From Humidesulfovibrio sp. (GTDB taxonomy: Bacteria > Desulfobacterota > Desulfovibrionia > Desulfovibrionales > Desulfovibrionaceae): 64,000 nt of DNA. The notes under the pieces are model-generated. The model was not told the origin of the DNA and searched no databases. It worked only from the letters and a program-made list of their open reading frames with translations. This document shows positions 1 to 9,330 of this stretch, in pieces; position 1 is the first letter of the stretch, and every line of letters begins with the position of its first letter. The stretch lies in NCBI RefSeq assembly GCF_030689645.1, contig NZ_JAUYFU010000048.1, forward strand, positions 1 to 64,000. Reading direction: 5' to 3'. Both the position numbers and the translations under genes were made by a program.

Positions 1-1
1 G

Positions 2-3000
2 CTGACCCAGGTGGAGCAGGGCGTGTGGGACCAGCTTGTGGCCATGCTGCGCGACTGGCTGAAGGGCATGGGCGTGGTGGACCCGCAGGCGCTGACCGAT
101 GCGGACCTGGCCAACGCCGTGCGCGCGGCAATCCGCTGGACGCGCTACGGCGAAGGCGGGCCAACCGCGGTGAAAACCGAAGAAATGATGGCGGCGCAGT
201 CACCCCCACCTGCTGGCCCACATTTAGGGGCTGTTGAGACACGCGAAGATGCCAACGGCGAGAAGTACGTCTATGAGAACAAACTTTCGGAAGAGGAGTC
301 TATCACCACCGAATATTCATCTTCTAACAGCGGCGTATACAGAAAAGTCAAATTGTCCAATGGGAAACAAGTCCATTCGGTTCTGAACTCCGTTGGTGAG
401 TTTGTGGACGCCTCAGATATTAACCGCCGCGCTGATGAGCCAGACCCGGAGGCCCGCGCCTGGACAGGAGATAGGGAGACCGGGGATTTGCTCGCCCAGT
501 TGGGGGCCTTGTCCGAGAATATGGATCTCTCCGGTGAGCAAGCGGGAAAGCTGGTGGAGGTTATCAGGAGGCTTGCGACGGGAAAAATTTCCCGCGAGCA
601 GGCCCAGGTGGAAGCCGACGCCATAACGGGCGCAACGGCTGCGATCATGCAGGACGTCGCAAAGAGTGAACGCGGCGGGGGCATGCTGCACCAGCCTGAG
701 TTGCTGGACAAGGCGCTGGACAAGGCGCGGGATTACGGGCGGCGCATTGTTGAAGCCGCCAAGCAGTGGGCCGAGGTGGTGGACAAGGCCGCTTCCGGCA
801 AGTTGCACGAACGCACCATTCTCCAAATGGGAAAAACGCCGGACCTGTTGACCCAGATAGGTTTGCCCGGCCTGACCATGGTTATGGAGAAAAGCACCTT
901 CGACAAGGTGCAAGCCATTAAGGCCAAACATGGGAGGGTGCATCACTTAACCAAAGAGCAGGTCACGGCGCTGTATAAAGAGATGGCCGACCCTGTGGCT
1001 GTGCTGCGCTACGGCAAGGGTAAAAACGGATTCACCGTGGTCACCACTTTGCGCGAAGACGGAGATCCGGTCATCGTGGGCCTTGATGTGGATGTGAAGG
1101 CGGGCCGTGTCCGAGTAAACGAAGTGACCTCTGCTTATGGCAGAGAGAGATTCCCTGGCTGGCTTGTGGGAAAAGCCGCGGCGGGTGAACTTGTTTACCT
1201 TGAAAAAAAGAAAACTGCCGCGATCCTTGAGGACATGTCCGGCCCACAATTGGCCGGGGTGCTCAGGGCGCGACAGCGTTCTGGTGTAAAGCTATACACC
1301 GAAAGCGATGTTGTCAAGCCTATATATGACGACGGCGGGAAGAAGCTGAATCAGGACTCCGCGCCGGGCGAGTCAGCCTATTCCGCCCGCGCCGCCAAGC
1401 AGGCCGGACCGCGCGCCGGGGTGCAGTTCCTGGACGATGGCCGGGCCATCATCCACCTGTTCCAGACGGCGGACCCGTCCAGCATCATCCACGAAACCGG
1501 GCACATTCTGCGCCGTATGCTGCCGGAGCGCGACCAAGCGATTGTCGAAGACTGGTGCAGCGTAAAGGACGGCCTGTGGACCCGCGAGGCGGAAGAGCAA
1601 TTTGCCAAGGGCTTTGAACGCTACCTGTACGAGGGCCAGGCACCCACCTCGCGCCTGCGCCGCGTGTTCCAGACCCTGCGCGACATGCTGGTGCGCGTCT
1701 ACGGCAGCATCCGCAACATCGGCGGGGTGAAGCTTACCCCGGAGGTGCGCCAAGTGTTCGACAGGCTCGTGAGCACCCAGGCGGAGCGCGATGCCGAGGC
1801 CCAGGCGGCGGACAGCGTGCACAGCTTCCGCGTGGATGAGGACGCGGGCATGCCCGGCTACGCGGAGGAGCTTGCGGCCAGCTTCAGCGAGATCAAGGAC
1901 TACGAGGATCTGATGGCCGAGGCCGAGCGCCTAGCCTATGAGCGCTTCGACCTGGAGCGCCGCAAGGAGCACCGGACCCTGCGCGCACAGTGGCGGGCCG
2001 AGGCCCGCGAGATCGTGGACGGCTACCTGCCGCACCGGGCAATGGACGCTGCCGTGGCCCTGGGCGGCCTGGATCATGCCATGGTTTCCGAGTCCTACGA
2101 CGCGGAGTTTGTGCGCCTGCTGACCATGAAGCGCCCTGGGTTGGTGAAGCGCGGCACCGGGCTTTCGCCCGATGCGGTGGCCCTGGAGCACGGCTACACC
2201 GACGCGCACGACATGCTGGAAGACATCCTCGACGTTCCGGCCAAGGGCCAGATCATCACCGACTACATGGCCCGGCGTGAGGAGGCCTACCAGCGCCAGC
2301 GCGCCCTGGATAGCGACTTTGGCGGCGACTACAAGGCCGTGCAGGAAGCTACGCTGGAGATCTTGAGCAAGCTCACCAAGGCGCAGAACCGGCGCATGGA
2401 GACCATGCAGGCCCGCGCCACGGTGGACGAGCTGCGGCTGTATGACCTGGCCAAGCTGCGCGCCCAGGCCAGAATGGAGCGCACGCGCTTGCAGGACCAG
2501 GCCAAGCAAGCCTTCAACGCGGGCGACCATCGCCGGGCGCAACTCTTGCTGAACCAGATGAGCCAGAACGATTTGCTGTTGCGCGAAATGGAGCGCGCCC
2601 TGGCGGAGCGCGAGAAGATAGAGCGCAGCGCACGCACCATGCTTACGCGCAAGATTGATGAGGACTGGCGGCAGCAGGCGCGCAACTGGGCCGGGCTGTT
2701 CGGCCTGGGCGGAGCCAAGGCGGAGCGGGGCGGGCCGGAGCTGCTGGACTTCCTGTCCATCAAGGGCCTGCACCACTTTGTGGACCAGGACGCCATCGCC
2801 AGCCTTTCGCGCGTGCCGAAGGGCGCGCTCAGCGTGGACCAGTACCGCGACGCCCACCGCGTGCTGCGGCAGATAATCCATTTCGGCACCTGGGACACGC
2901 GCATCATGGGCCAGCGGAAGGCCCAGGAGTTCGATGCCGTTATGGGCCAGGTGCTTGGCGCAATCCTGGCCAAGGGCCCAGCCTCGCCTCAGGTGAATAT

Positions 3001-5062
3001 TCACCCGGAGCCGCCCTCCGCCCGCAGGACCGGGACCATGGGCGAGTTTCTGGACGGGGTATCGGCCTATCATGCCGAGCTGCTCAAGCCGGAACACATC
3101 TTCCGCCAATTGGACGGGCAAGAGGACATGGGCGCGGTGTGGAGCGCCTGCTTCAAGCCCATTGTGGGCAGCCGTGGCGACTTCTTGGCGTTGGGCGAGG
3201 AGGTGCAGGCCAAGCTTCAAGCGGCCTTCGCCCCGGTGCGCAAGGAGCTGGCCGCCTGGCGCAAGAAGCGCCTGACCATTGAAGAGGTGCCCAGAAACGT
3301 GGTTATCCGCAAGGGCAAAGAGGTTGAAGTCCAGCAGGGTGCGCCGCTCCAGCTCACCATGGAGGAGATCGTCATGGTGGCCCTGAACAGCGGCAACGAC
3401 GGCAACCGCGAGGCCATCAAAGCCGGGTTCCAGTGGACCGAGGGCGACATGGCGGCCATCCTCTCGCGCCTGGGGGAACGGGAGTGGGCTGTGGTGCATC
3501 AGGTGTGGGCGGCAATCGAGGCCATCTACCCGCACCTGAACCGCGCGCACAAGCGCCTGACAGGTGTGGAGCTGAAGAAGGTGCAGCCGCTGCCCTTTGT
3601 GGCCCGCACGCAAAGCGGCCAGGAGATCGAGGTCAAGGGCGGCTACTTTCCGCTGATATTCGACCGGGAGCTGAACTGGAAGGCGGACCGGCAGGCTGCC
3701 CAGGCGGAAATGCAGGATCTTTTCCAGAGCATCTACCAGAAGCCAAACCCCAAGAGCGGCTTCACCAAGGAGCGCGTGGGCGGGCGCATGGCTCCCAGGC
3801 TCGACTTTGGCGTCATTGCCCGGCACGTGCTGGACACCGCGCACTACGCCACCCACGCCGTGGCAATACGCGATGTGCAGAAGATCACCACGGACCAGCG
3901 CTTCCGCGAGGCGGTGGAAGCTGCCTGGTCCCGCCCGGTGTACGAGCAGATCGCGCCGTGGCTGCAAAACGTGGCGCGGCCCGCCAAAGAGGAGTCCTCG
4001 CGCATGGAGCGGTTCTTCGCCCGGACCCGGCGCAATGTGCAAATCGTGGCCATGGGCTGGAAGCCCTTTACGGCCTTTTTGCAGCTCACCTCGCTCACCA
4101 GCACTGCCTACAAGGTGGGCTGGGCGCAAACGGTGCGCTCGGTTTCTGCGCTCATCACGCACCCGCACGAGGCCATGCAGTTCGTCTCGGAGCGGTCCAT
4201 AGCCCTGCGCAACCGCCGGAACAGCTTTGACCGGGATGTGGTGGACATGCTGGGCCAGTTCGACCCGAGCAAGAGCGGCATGTTGGATACCGTGCACCGC
4301 ACGGCCTTTGCGCTCATTGGGGTGGTGGACAGCGCCGTGGCCTATGCCACCTGGCAGGCGGCATACACCCAGGCCATGGAGCAGAACGGCTGGAGCGAGG
4401 AGAAGGCGTGCGAGTATGCGGACATGACCGTGCGCCTATCCCAGGGCGACGGCGCGGCCATGAGCCTGGCCAGGGTGCAGCACGGCAACGAGCTGCGCAA
4501 GTTCGTGACCATGTTCTACAGCTGGTTTTCCACCAATTACAACAACATCGCCGAAGCCAACCGCCGGGCCTTTGGCGAGGGCGCAAGCATGCCCAAGACC
4601 ATTGAGCTGGCCAAGGCCTATTGGTGGCTGCTCATCGCGCCGGCCATTTTGGAACAGCTGCTGCGCAACGGCCCGCCGGACGACGACGAGAAGAAGCGCG
4701 GCCTGGGGCTGTCCATCTTCAGCTACTACATGAGCTCGTTCCCGGTGCTGCGCAGCTTGTCGAGCGCCTTGGCTGAGGGACGGTCTTTTGAGCTCAGTCC
4801 TGTGCTTTCAGCAATTGAGTCGCCTGTTGATCTTGCCAATGCCTTCAAGGCCAAGAAGGACCGGGGCCGCAAGGTGGCCAAGGCCACGCTGCTTGGCGCG
4901 GGCTACCTGTGGGGCCTGCCCTCGCGTCAGGCTGTAACCGTGATGGATGCGGCCCTGGACATGGCCGAAGGCAAGACCAAAAACCCCCTGCGGTTCATCG
5001 TGCCCGCACCGAAGAAAAAGAAGAACGCAGCCACTCGCCGGGTTACTTACGGCGGCAACTGA
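2..5062 (+). CDS. Giant polyvalent phage virion protein (5'-partial), nuclease-toxin-like and HExxH domains
   Basis: The reading frame is open from the left edge, so the true start probably lies outside the window; a GTG at 11 has no visible ribosome binding site. About 1,683 residues are visible. Residues ~310-435 resemble the barnase/EndoU/ColicinE5/RelE-like (PBECR) toxin fold of phage polyvalent proteins: a D-P-V-x-V-x-R-Y start, a central strand pair and a conserved N-E-V-x-S-x-Y-G turn. Residues 494-498 read HETGH, a zincin metallopeptidase motif. Long charged helices follow, and the C-terminal third has aromatic and hydrophobic segments typical of the LPD38-type region of ejected internal virion proteins. 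The next genes are tail genes, so a role as an internal or ejected virion protein is inferred. Bases ~230-1330 are less GC-rich than the rest, suggesting the toxin-like part was acquired separately. Domain assignments come from motif memory, not a search. Confidence 0.7.
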   Translation: MTQVEQGVWDQLVAMLRDWLKGMGVVDPQALTDADLANAVRAAIRWTRYGEGGPTAVKTEEMMAAQSPPPAGPHLGAVETREDANGEKYVYENKLSEEESITTEYSSSNSGVYRKVKLSNGKQVHSVLNSVGEFVDASDINRRADEPDPEARAWTGDRETGDLLAQLGALSENMDLSGEQAGKLVEVIRRLATGKISREQAQVEADAITGATAAIMQDVAKSERGGGMLHQPELLDKALDKARDYGRRIVEAAKQWAEVVDKAASGKLHERTILQMGKTPDLLTQIGLPGLTMVMEKSTFDKVQAIKAKHGRVHHLTKEQVTALYKEMADPVAVLRYGKGKNGFTVVTTLREDGDPVIVGLDVDVKAGRVRVNEVTSAYGRERFPGWLVGKAAAGELVYLEKKKTAAILEDMSGPQLAGVLRARQRSGVKLYTESDVVKPIYDDGGKKLNQDSAPGESAYSARAAKQAGPRAGVQFLDDGRAIIHLFQTADPSSIIHETGHILRRMLPERDQAIVEDWCSVKDGLWTREAEEQFAKGFERYLYEGQAPTSRLRRVFQTLRDMLVRVYGSIRNIGGVKLTPEVRQVFDRLVSTQAERDAEAQAADSVHSFRVDEDAGMPGYAEELAASFSEIKDYEDLMAEAERLAYERFDLERRKEHRTLRAQWRAEAREIVDGYLPHRAMDAAVALGGLDHAMVSESYDAEFVRLLTMKRPGLVKRGTGLSPDAVALEHGYTDAHDMLEDILDVPAKGQIITDYMARREEAYQRQRALDSDFGGDYKAVQEATLEILSKLTKAQNRRMETMQARATVDELRLYDLAKLRAQARMERTRLQDQAKQAFNAGDHRRAQLLLNQMSQNDLLLREMERALAEREKIERSARTMLTRKIDEDWRQQARNWAGLFGLGGAKAERGGPELLDFLSIKGLHHFVDQDAIASLSRVPKGALSVDQYRDAHRVLRQIIHFGTWDTRIMGQRKAQEFDAVMGQVLGAILAKGPASPQVNIHPEPPSARRTGTMGEFLDGVSAYHAELLKPEHIFRQLDGQEDMGAVWSACFKPIVGSRGDFLALGEEVQAKLQAAFAPVRKELAAWRKKRLTIEEVPRNVVIRKGKEVEVQQGAPLQLTMEEIVMVALNSGNDGNREAIKAGFQWTEGDMAAILSRLGEREWAVVHQVWAAIEAIYPHLNRAHKRLTGVELKKVQPLPFVARTQSGQEIEVKGGYFPLIFDRELNWKADRQAAQAEMQDLFQSIYQKPNPKSGFTKERVGGRMAPRLDFGVIARHVLDTAHYATHAVAIRDVQKITTDQRFREAVEAAWSRPVYEQIAPWLQNVARPAKEESSRMERFFARTRRNVQIVAMGWKPFTAFLQLTSLTSTAYKVGWAQTVRSVSALITHPHEAMQFVSERSIALRNRRNSFDRDVVDMLGQFDPSKSGMLDTVHRTAFALIGVVDSAVAYATWQAAYTQAMEQNGWSEEKACEYADMTVRLSQGDGAAMSLARVQHGNELRKFVTMFYSWFSTNYNNIAEANRRAFGEGASMPKTIELAKAYWWLLIAPAILEQLLRNGPPDDDEKKRGLGLSIFSYYMSSFPVLRSLSSALAEGRSFELSPVLSAIESPVDLANAFKAKKDRGRKVAKATLLGAGYLWGLPSRQAVTVMDAALDMAEGKTKNPLRFIVPAPKKKKNAATRRVTYGGN

Positions 5063-5081
5063 TACGAGGAGGAAGGGAGTT

Positions 5082-6092
5082 ATGACGTACACCAGCAGCG
5101 CCTCAAAGTCGAAATACGCCGGAAACGGGGTGGCCACGCAGTTCCCAACCGGGTTCAAGTTTTTGAAAAGCAGCCAGGTGAAGGTGCTGCTCGTCACGGT
5201 CTCCGGCCCGGTTCCGCTCATTGAGAACACGGACTACACCGTGGCGGGAGCCGGGGCGGTCAGCGGCACCGTGACTTATCCCAAGGCGGGCAGCGCGCGG
5301 CAAGTGTTGGCCGCCGGGGAAACCCTCACCATCTACCTAGCGCCGCAGATAGCCCAGGAGACCAAGATTTCGAACACCTCGACCCTGTGGCTTGAAGAGG
5401 TTGAGGTGGCCCTGGATCTGCTGACCATGATCTGCTTGTCGCTTCAGGAGGAGACAGGCCGTTCCGTAAAGGTGGCCATACAGGATACCACCGACCCTGC
5501 CGCGCTCATCGCACAGTTGCGGACGGACGCGGCAAACGCCACCACGAGCGCGTCTACAGCGGCAACTAAGGCAAACGAGGCCAGCGCATCCGCCGCCGCT
5601 GCTGCCGCAGCTGCTGCCAGCGTTCCAAGCGCCGGGACGGTACTGCTCAAGGCAAGCAATCTTTCTGACCTTGCCGACGTTGCAGCCGCCCGCACGAGCC
5701 TTGGCCTGAAAAGCGCCGCCCTGCTCGAAAGCACCGTGCTTGCACAACTCGCCGTGGTCGGGGCCTACACGCGCCAGCAGTACGCCGTGCCTGTGGTCCT
5801 CACCGCACAGAACGGCGCTATCGCCCTGGACGCCGACCTGCACCAGGACATCGACATTTCCGCCACCGGGGCCATCACCCTGGGCGCACCAGCCAACGCC
5901 GTGCGCGGCAAGACCATCTTCATGACCTTGTACGCGGCCTCGGCTTTGGCGATCACCTGGAACGCGGCCTTCAAACCCAATGCAGACAATGCCCTGGACG
6001 CCACATTCGCGGCTGGCAAGCGCATCTTCCTGAACTTCCGCTGTGTGGACGGCGCGAACTGGCTGCTCATGGGCCGCACCAAGGAGGCATAG
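5082..6092 (+). CDS. Phage tail fibre protein
   Basis: A 336-residue protein. The ATG at 5082 follows a strong purine-rich site (gaggaggaaggg) just after the stop of the giant virion protein; an upstream in-frame extension overlaps that gene and is rejected. The N-terminal ~130 residues resemble the T7 gp17-type head-binding domain: a short Y-x-G-N-G-x-x-x-x-F-P start, followed by beta strands and an E-E-V-E-x-A-L-D-x-L segment. Residues ~150-180 form an alanine/threonine-rich, coiled-coil-like linker with a run of alanines. A repeat-type LSDLADVAAARTSLGL motif follows, common in phage tail fibres, and the C-terminus is beta-rich. Host-receptor binding is inferred from family and position. 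Confidence 0.85.
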   Translation: MTYTSSASKSKYAGNGVATQFPTGFKFLKSSQVKVLLVTVSGPVPLIENTDYTVAGAGAVSGTVTYPKAGSARQVLAAGETLTIYLAPQIAQETKISNTSTLWLEEVEVALDLLTMICLSLQEETGRSVKVAIQDTTDPAALIAQLRTDAANATTSASTAATKANEASASAAAAAAAAASVPSAGTVLLKASNLSDLADVAAARTSLGLKSAALLESTVLAQLAVVGAYTRQQYAVPVVLTAQNGAIALDADLHQDIDISATGAITLGAPANAVRGKTIFMTLYAASALAITWNAAFKPNADNALDATFAAGKRIFLNFRCVDGANWLLMGRTKEA

Positions 6093-6094
6093 TC

Positions 6095-6778
6095 ATGCAT
6101 CTTGGCTGCAAGAACATGGTGGGAGGGGCGGTGCGCAGGGGCGTCTACACGGAAGCTTTTGTGCCTGCGAATTATACTGGGCCTGTCACCTTTGCCGGGT
6201 ATTACGCATGGGAAACACCATTGCAAGTTGCCAGCGGATCTTCATTCACATGCCAAGACCCCTACACAGCAGGTCCAGCAGCGCAAATGCTCTACAGGCC
6301 CTTTGAACACTTTGTTGAAACTGAGGGCATGTTTCGCATTGGTTCGGCACTGCACGGTAACCACTCGAATGGAACGCTGTTTTTCTCGCCAGACGCGATT
6401 GCAATTGTGGATCCGACATCTTTGGCAGTGGCAACAAACGGGCTGTCAATAAGCGTGATTACGATCAGCTCAGGATCTAATGTTATCGCTTCAAAGCTCG
6501 CTCTTGGAAACAAGAACACTGGTTACGTCAGCGGGGCGTACCACGGGAATAGGGCGTATAATGTCGTCACATATTATGATGTGTACTACAAGATTACAGC
6601 GACCATGTTGTATGCATCACTTGTAGAGAAGGACGCAGTAAAGCCTGGCACGTGGGAATTATCGCTTGCGCGTGACCCGATGCAGATTGCACACCACGGG
6701 ATAATCGCAACGTGCCTTAGTAGCAACAACATCTACGGCCCGGCTGTGGTGAATGTCACAAGGCATATTATGGCATAG
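6095..6778 (+). CDS. Hypothetical phage protein downstream of tail fibre
   Basis: A 227-residue protein starting two bases after the tail-fibre stop. The ATG at 6095 is preceded by aaggagg, so it is translationally linked to the fibre gene. The sequence is rich in glycine, serine, tyrosine and beta-branched residues, with no transmembrane segment or catalytic motif that I recognise. Such proteins behind tail fibres are often tail-spike tips, fibre-assembly factors or receptor-binding adaptors, but nothing here decides between these. The second half has lower GC content than the neighbouring bacterial genes, consistent with phage origin. It is the last phage gene before the tRNA-Thr. Confidence 0.6.
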   Translation: MHLGCKNMVGGAVRRGVYTEAFVPANYTGPVTFAGYYAWETPLQVASGSSFTCQDPYTAGPAAQMLYRPFEHFVETEGMFRIGSALHGNHSNGTLFFSPDAIAIVDPTSLAVATNGLSISVITISSGSNVIASKLALGNKNTGYVSGAYHGNRAYNVVTYYDVYYKITATMLYASLVEKDAVKPGTWELSLARDPMQIAHHGIIATCLSSNNIYGPAVVNVTRHIMA

Positions 6779-6875
6779 ATAACCGAGGCGCGGCTCAAGG
6801 CCCTGCCGGGCGTCGGACAGTCTGGGAGATGATGGCACGCAGCGTTGGATTTTGGCCATATGACTTGACGCAAAG

Positions 6876-6895
6876 TTTACGCAAGGACGCGTAAA
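6876..6895. repeat. Perfect 7-bp inverted repeat at prophage edge
   Basis: TTTACGC and GCGTAAA flank a 6-base spacer, and a second ACGCAA copy lies just upstream. It sits in the non-coding junction between the last phage gene and the tRNA-Thr terminator. It could be an integrase arm-type site or a small terminator for the phage genes; the short A-run after it does not favour termination on the plus strand. Confidence 0.35.
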
Positions 6896-6935
6896 AAACT
6901 GCCCAGAATTGACTAGATTTGACAGCAAAGAGAAA

Positions 6936-6966
6936 GCCCCGCAACGGCGTCAAACCGTTGCGGGGC
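6936..6966 (-). terminator. Rho-independent terminator of tRNA-Thr
   Basis: A perfect 12-bp GC-rich stem (GCCCCGCAACGG paired with CCGTTGCGGGGC, 7-base loop). On the minus strand it is followed by a pyrimidine/T-rich tract. It lies 11 bases beyond the tRNA 3' end, which fits termination of that transcript. Confidence 0.8.
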
Positions 6967-6977
6967 CTAGTCTGCTC

Positions 6978-7054
6978 TGGAGCCAGCGAGGAGAGTCGAA
7001 CTCCTGACCTGCTGATTACGAATCAGCTGCTCTGCCAGCTGAGCTACGCTGGCT
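6978..7054 (-). tRNA. tRNA-Thr (anticodon CGT)
   Basis: Read on the minus strand, this folds as a complete cloverleaf: 7-bp acceptor stem (AGCCAGC/GCTGGCT), D arm TAGCTCAGCTGGCAGAGCA, anticodon stem CTGAT/ATCAG around loop TTCGTAA (anticodon CGT, reading ACG), T arm GGAGTTCGACTCTCC, and encoded CCA. Its 3' end faces the prophage genes, the usual orientation for a tRNA used as an integration site. Confidence 0.95.
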
Positions 7055-7227
7055 GGCTCGCGTCGCGCTTAGATATACAAGGGCTAGGTGGCGGTCAAGG
7101 CAAAATTGAAATCTGCTGCACTCAAGAGCGCCAGATCAAATCCGCAGCCGGTGTTATCGCCTGAGTCGAAGTCTGCCGCCAGTGGGGATCGTGGGGCGCT
7201 TTGTGAAGTCTGTGATTCTTTTGAGGC

Positions 7228-8469
7228 TCAGTCCAGCCGGTGGCCGCGTCGATTCTCCCAGATGGGGATCATGGGCAGCAGCTCACCTGTTTCCGCTTTG
7301 TCCGAAACGATAAGCAGCCCCTGGGCCTGAAGCATGTCCAGCCTGGCCTCTCGCGTGCGGTCAAGCAAAGGGAGGGCATGAAGCTCTGCCCCGACGGCGG
7401 AAACCGTGCAAGGCACAAGGCGCTCCCAACCCAACTGCGGGCCGCCAGGAAGCAGGCTTGTTCGAGCCAGGATAAGCCCTGGCACGGGCAAGGTGCGGCC
7501 CCTGAGCCAGCACATGGCGGGAAGAACCAGGGCGTGCATGAGCGCAAACACGGCCCAGGGCGTACCCGGAAGGGCCAGTAGCAGTGTGTTGCCCCTCACG
7601 GCGGCAAACATGCTCTTGCCTGGAATGAGCGTCAGCCCTGTGAACAAGGGTTTGAACCCAGCTTCAAGGGCGGCCTGCATGATGAAATCGCGCTGGCCGG
7701 GGCCGGTTCCTCCGGTGGTGATGATGCTCTGGTAATCATCCGTGCCGAGCCTGCGGCCAATTTCGCCAAGGTTGTTGGCGCACACATCCGCCGTGACATC
7801 AGCAACATTTCTCTGGCGCAGCAGTCCGGCCACAAGCAGCAGGTTGTCCGCAGGCATGTGCCCTGGTGCAGGTGCGGCGTCCAGGGCGTCAAGCTCGTTC
7901 CCCAGGGCAAGGGCCAGCACCTTTGGCGCGCGGTAGGCCTTGGCACGAATCGCCCCTGATACCGCCAGCGCTGCCAGTACGGGAGAAGTCAGGTCTTCGC
8001 CGCGCCGCACGATGCGCGTGCCTGCCTTGAGGTCGCTGCCCACAGCGCGCACATGCTCTTGAGGCACGACTACGCGCGGCACCTTGAGGATCGAACCCGC
8101 GAGGGTCACGGATTCCGAAGTGACCACGCAGTCAGCGCCTGCTGGCAACGGCCCGCCGGTGAGGATGCTCACCGCCTGGCCAGGCTCAAGTGGGGGGGGG
8201 GCAATGGTGCTGGGGCGGATCTGTCCGTTGACGGTGAATTCAGTCGGGGCCTCAGCAGTGGCCTGACGCGTGGCTTGGCTCGCAAGGGCAAAGCCGTCAA
8301 CTGTGGACCGGGGCTCCGAGGGTGTTGAGTGCACTGCGAAGAGGTCCTGTGCGCTGAGCAGTCCCAGGCAGTCCATGAGCGGCAGGTCCTGAACATGGCG
8401 CGCGTGGTCGTGAATATGGTGGCGGATGCGTTCCAGGGCTAGATCGCGGGAAATGCGTTCCTGGGTCAC
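7228..8469 (-). CDS. moeA: Molybdopterin molybdotransferase MoeA
   Basis: A 413-residue protein, the usual length of the family. MoeA inserts molybdate into adenylylated molybdopterin to finish the molybdenum cofactor in the cytosol. Visible marks are the N-terminal S-T-V-D-G-F-A-L segment (the family's conserved MDGFA-like region), the I-L-T-G-G-x-x-P-x-G-A-D motif of the MoeA N-terminal domain, and the T-T-G-G-T-G-P-G nucleotide-binding motif near residue 250. It is the downstream partner of mobA and overlaps it by 4 bp (ATGA), so the two are translationally coupled. Molybdenum or tungsten cofactor would serve formate dehydrogenases and related oxidoreductases, none of which lie in this window. 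Confidence 0.9.
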   Translation of the reverse strand: MTQERISRDLALERIRHHIHDHARHVQDLPLMDCLGLLSAQDLFAVHSTPSEPRSTVDGFALASQATRQATAEAPTEFTVNGQIRPSTIAPPPLEPGQAVSILTGGPLPAGADCVVTSESVTLAGSILKVPRVVVPQEHVRAVGSDLKAGTRIVRRGEDLTSPVLAALAVSGAIRAKAYRAPKVLALALGNELDALDAAPAPGHMPADNLLLVAGLLRQRNVADVTADVCANNLGEIGRRLGTDDYQSIITTGGTGPGQRDFIMQAALEAGFKPLFTGLTLIPGKSMFAAVRGNTLLLALPGTPWAVFALMHALVLPAMCWLRGRTLPVPGLILARTSLLPGGPQLGWERLVPCTVSAVGAELHALPLLDRTREARLDMLQAQGLLIVSDKAETGELLPMIPIWENRRGHRLD

Positions 8470-9140
8470 TGTTTTTTCTCCTGGGACTGGCGCAGCCTCG
8501 CTGCGGTTTGGCGCAGGGAGCGCAGCTCCTCCGGCGTGTTGGCGTTCTTAAAGGACAGCAGATCCTGGTCAGCCTGAAGCAAGGTGGCGACGGGCAGAGG
8601 ATTCACGCGAACCTGATCGAAGAAGCGGATGATTTTATGGTCGCCGCGGGCCAGTTGGGCCGTGATGTGCGGCAGACAGCGGCGCGAATAGAGTGCGCAC
8701 AAGGGCTCGAAGTAGCCGTCTGGTTTGCGCGGCAGAACAACGTCGTCCTCTGGCCGCAGGTGGGCCAGCAGGGCGTCCAGCAGGGCCGGGCGCAGGAAGG
8801 GGGTGTCGCAGGCGGTGAGGAAGACGTGCTGCGTTTGAGCGTTGGCCAGTGCGGTTTGGATTCCTGTGAGCGAACTTCTTCCGGGCAGCTCGTCCAGGGC
8901 CAGCCGCAGGACTTTGGTCTGGTCTTGGTCGCAGATGCCGCGATATGGTTCGGGCTCCTTGGCTACCAGCAGGATGTCCGTGAAGCGTGGCGACAGCACT
9001 TCATGCAGCCAGTCGAGAATGCTCTGGCCACACACATCCAGCAGGGCTTTAGGAACTCCGCCCATGCGCGTGGCGGCGCCGCCCACAAGGATTGCTGCGC
9101 TTACGGGAGCCCCATGAACATTGCTTGAAACAGTTCGCAT
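8466..9140 (-). CDS. mobA: Molybdenum cofactor guanylyltransferase MobA
   Basis: MobA joins GMP from GTP to molybdopterin, giving the dinucleotide cofactor. The nucleotidyltransferase signature L-V-G-G-x-x-x-R-M-G-G-x-P-K-A-L is near the N-terminus, and a T-A-C-D-T-P-F metal-binding segment lies mid-protein. I chose the ATG at 9140 (224 residues), placing the GG motif about 15 residues in; an upstream in-frame ATG at 9191 would add 17 residues of no family resemblance. Neither start has a strong ribosome binding site, so the start is uncertain. The stop overlaps the moeA start. Confidence 0.88.
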   Translation of the reverse strand: MRTVSSNVHGAPVSAAILVGGAATRMGGVPKALLDVCGQSILDWLHEVLSPRFTDILLVAKEPEPYRGICDQDQTKVLRLALDELPGRSSLTGIQTALANAQTQHVFLTACDTPFLRPALLDALLAHLRPEDDVVLPRKPDGYFEPLCALYSRRCLPHITAQLARGDHKIIRFFDQVRVNPLPVATLLQADQDLLSFKNANTPEELRSLRQTAARLRQSQEKKQ

Positions 9141-9330
9141 TAGAAATCTATATGTTGTGACGGGCTTTTCGGCAACACATGAGAAGGACATTTCTCGCGA
9201 AAGATGGCTGGTTTGCCGTGCAGCCCCTTGAGGCGCGGGGCGCGACAGTGTATCCAGGTTGACAACGGGACAGATCGGGACCGCATCGGTGCCGCATCGG
9301 CAAAGCCGTGGAGCAACACGGGAGCGATAC

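Noticed and set aside
1931-4297. Long minus-strand open frame (788 codons) opposite the giant phage protein
   Set aside because: It is rich in His, Leu, Arg and Ala as expected of an antisense shadow in GC-rich DNA and has no ribosome site or family motif.
9259-9330. Upstream TTG start for the acyl-CoA synthetase
   Set aside because: TTG at 9259 is part of TTGACA, like a -35 box, and has no ribosome site; GTG 9331 has one.
9141-9330. Possible Moco riboswitch upstream of mobA
   Set aside because: I could not find the conserved helices and loops by eye; a covariance-model search with Rfam would be needed.
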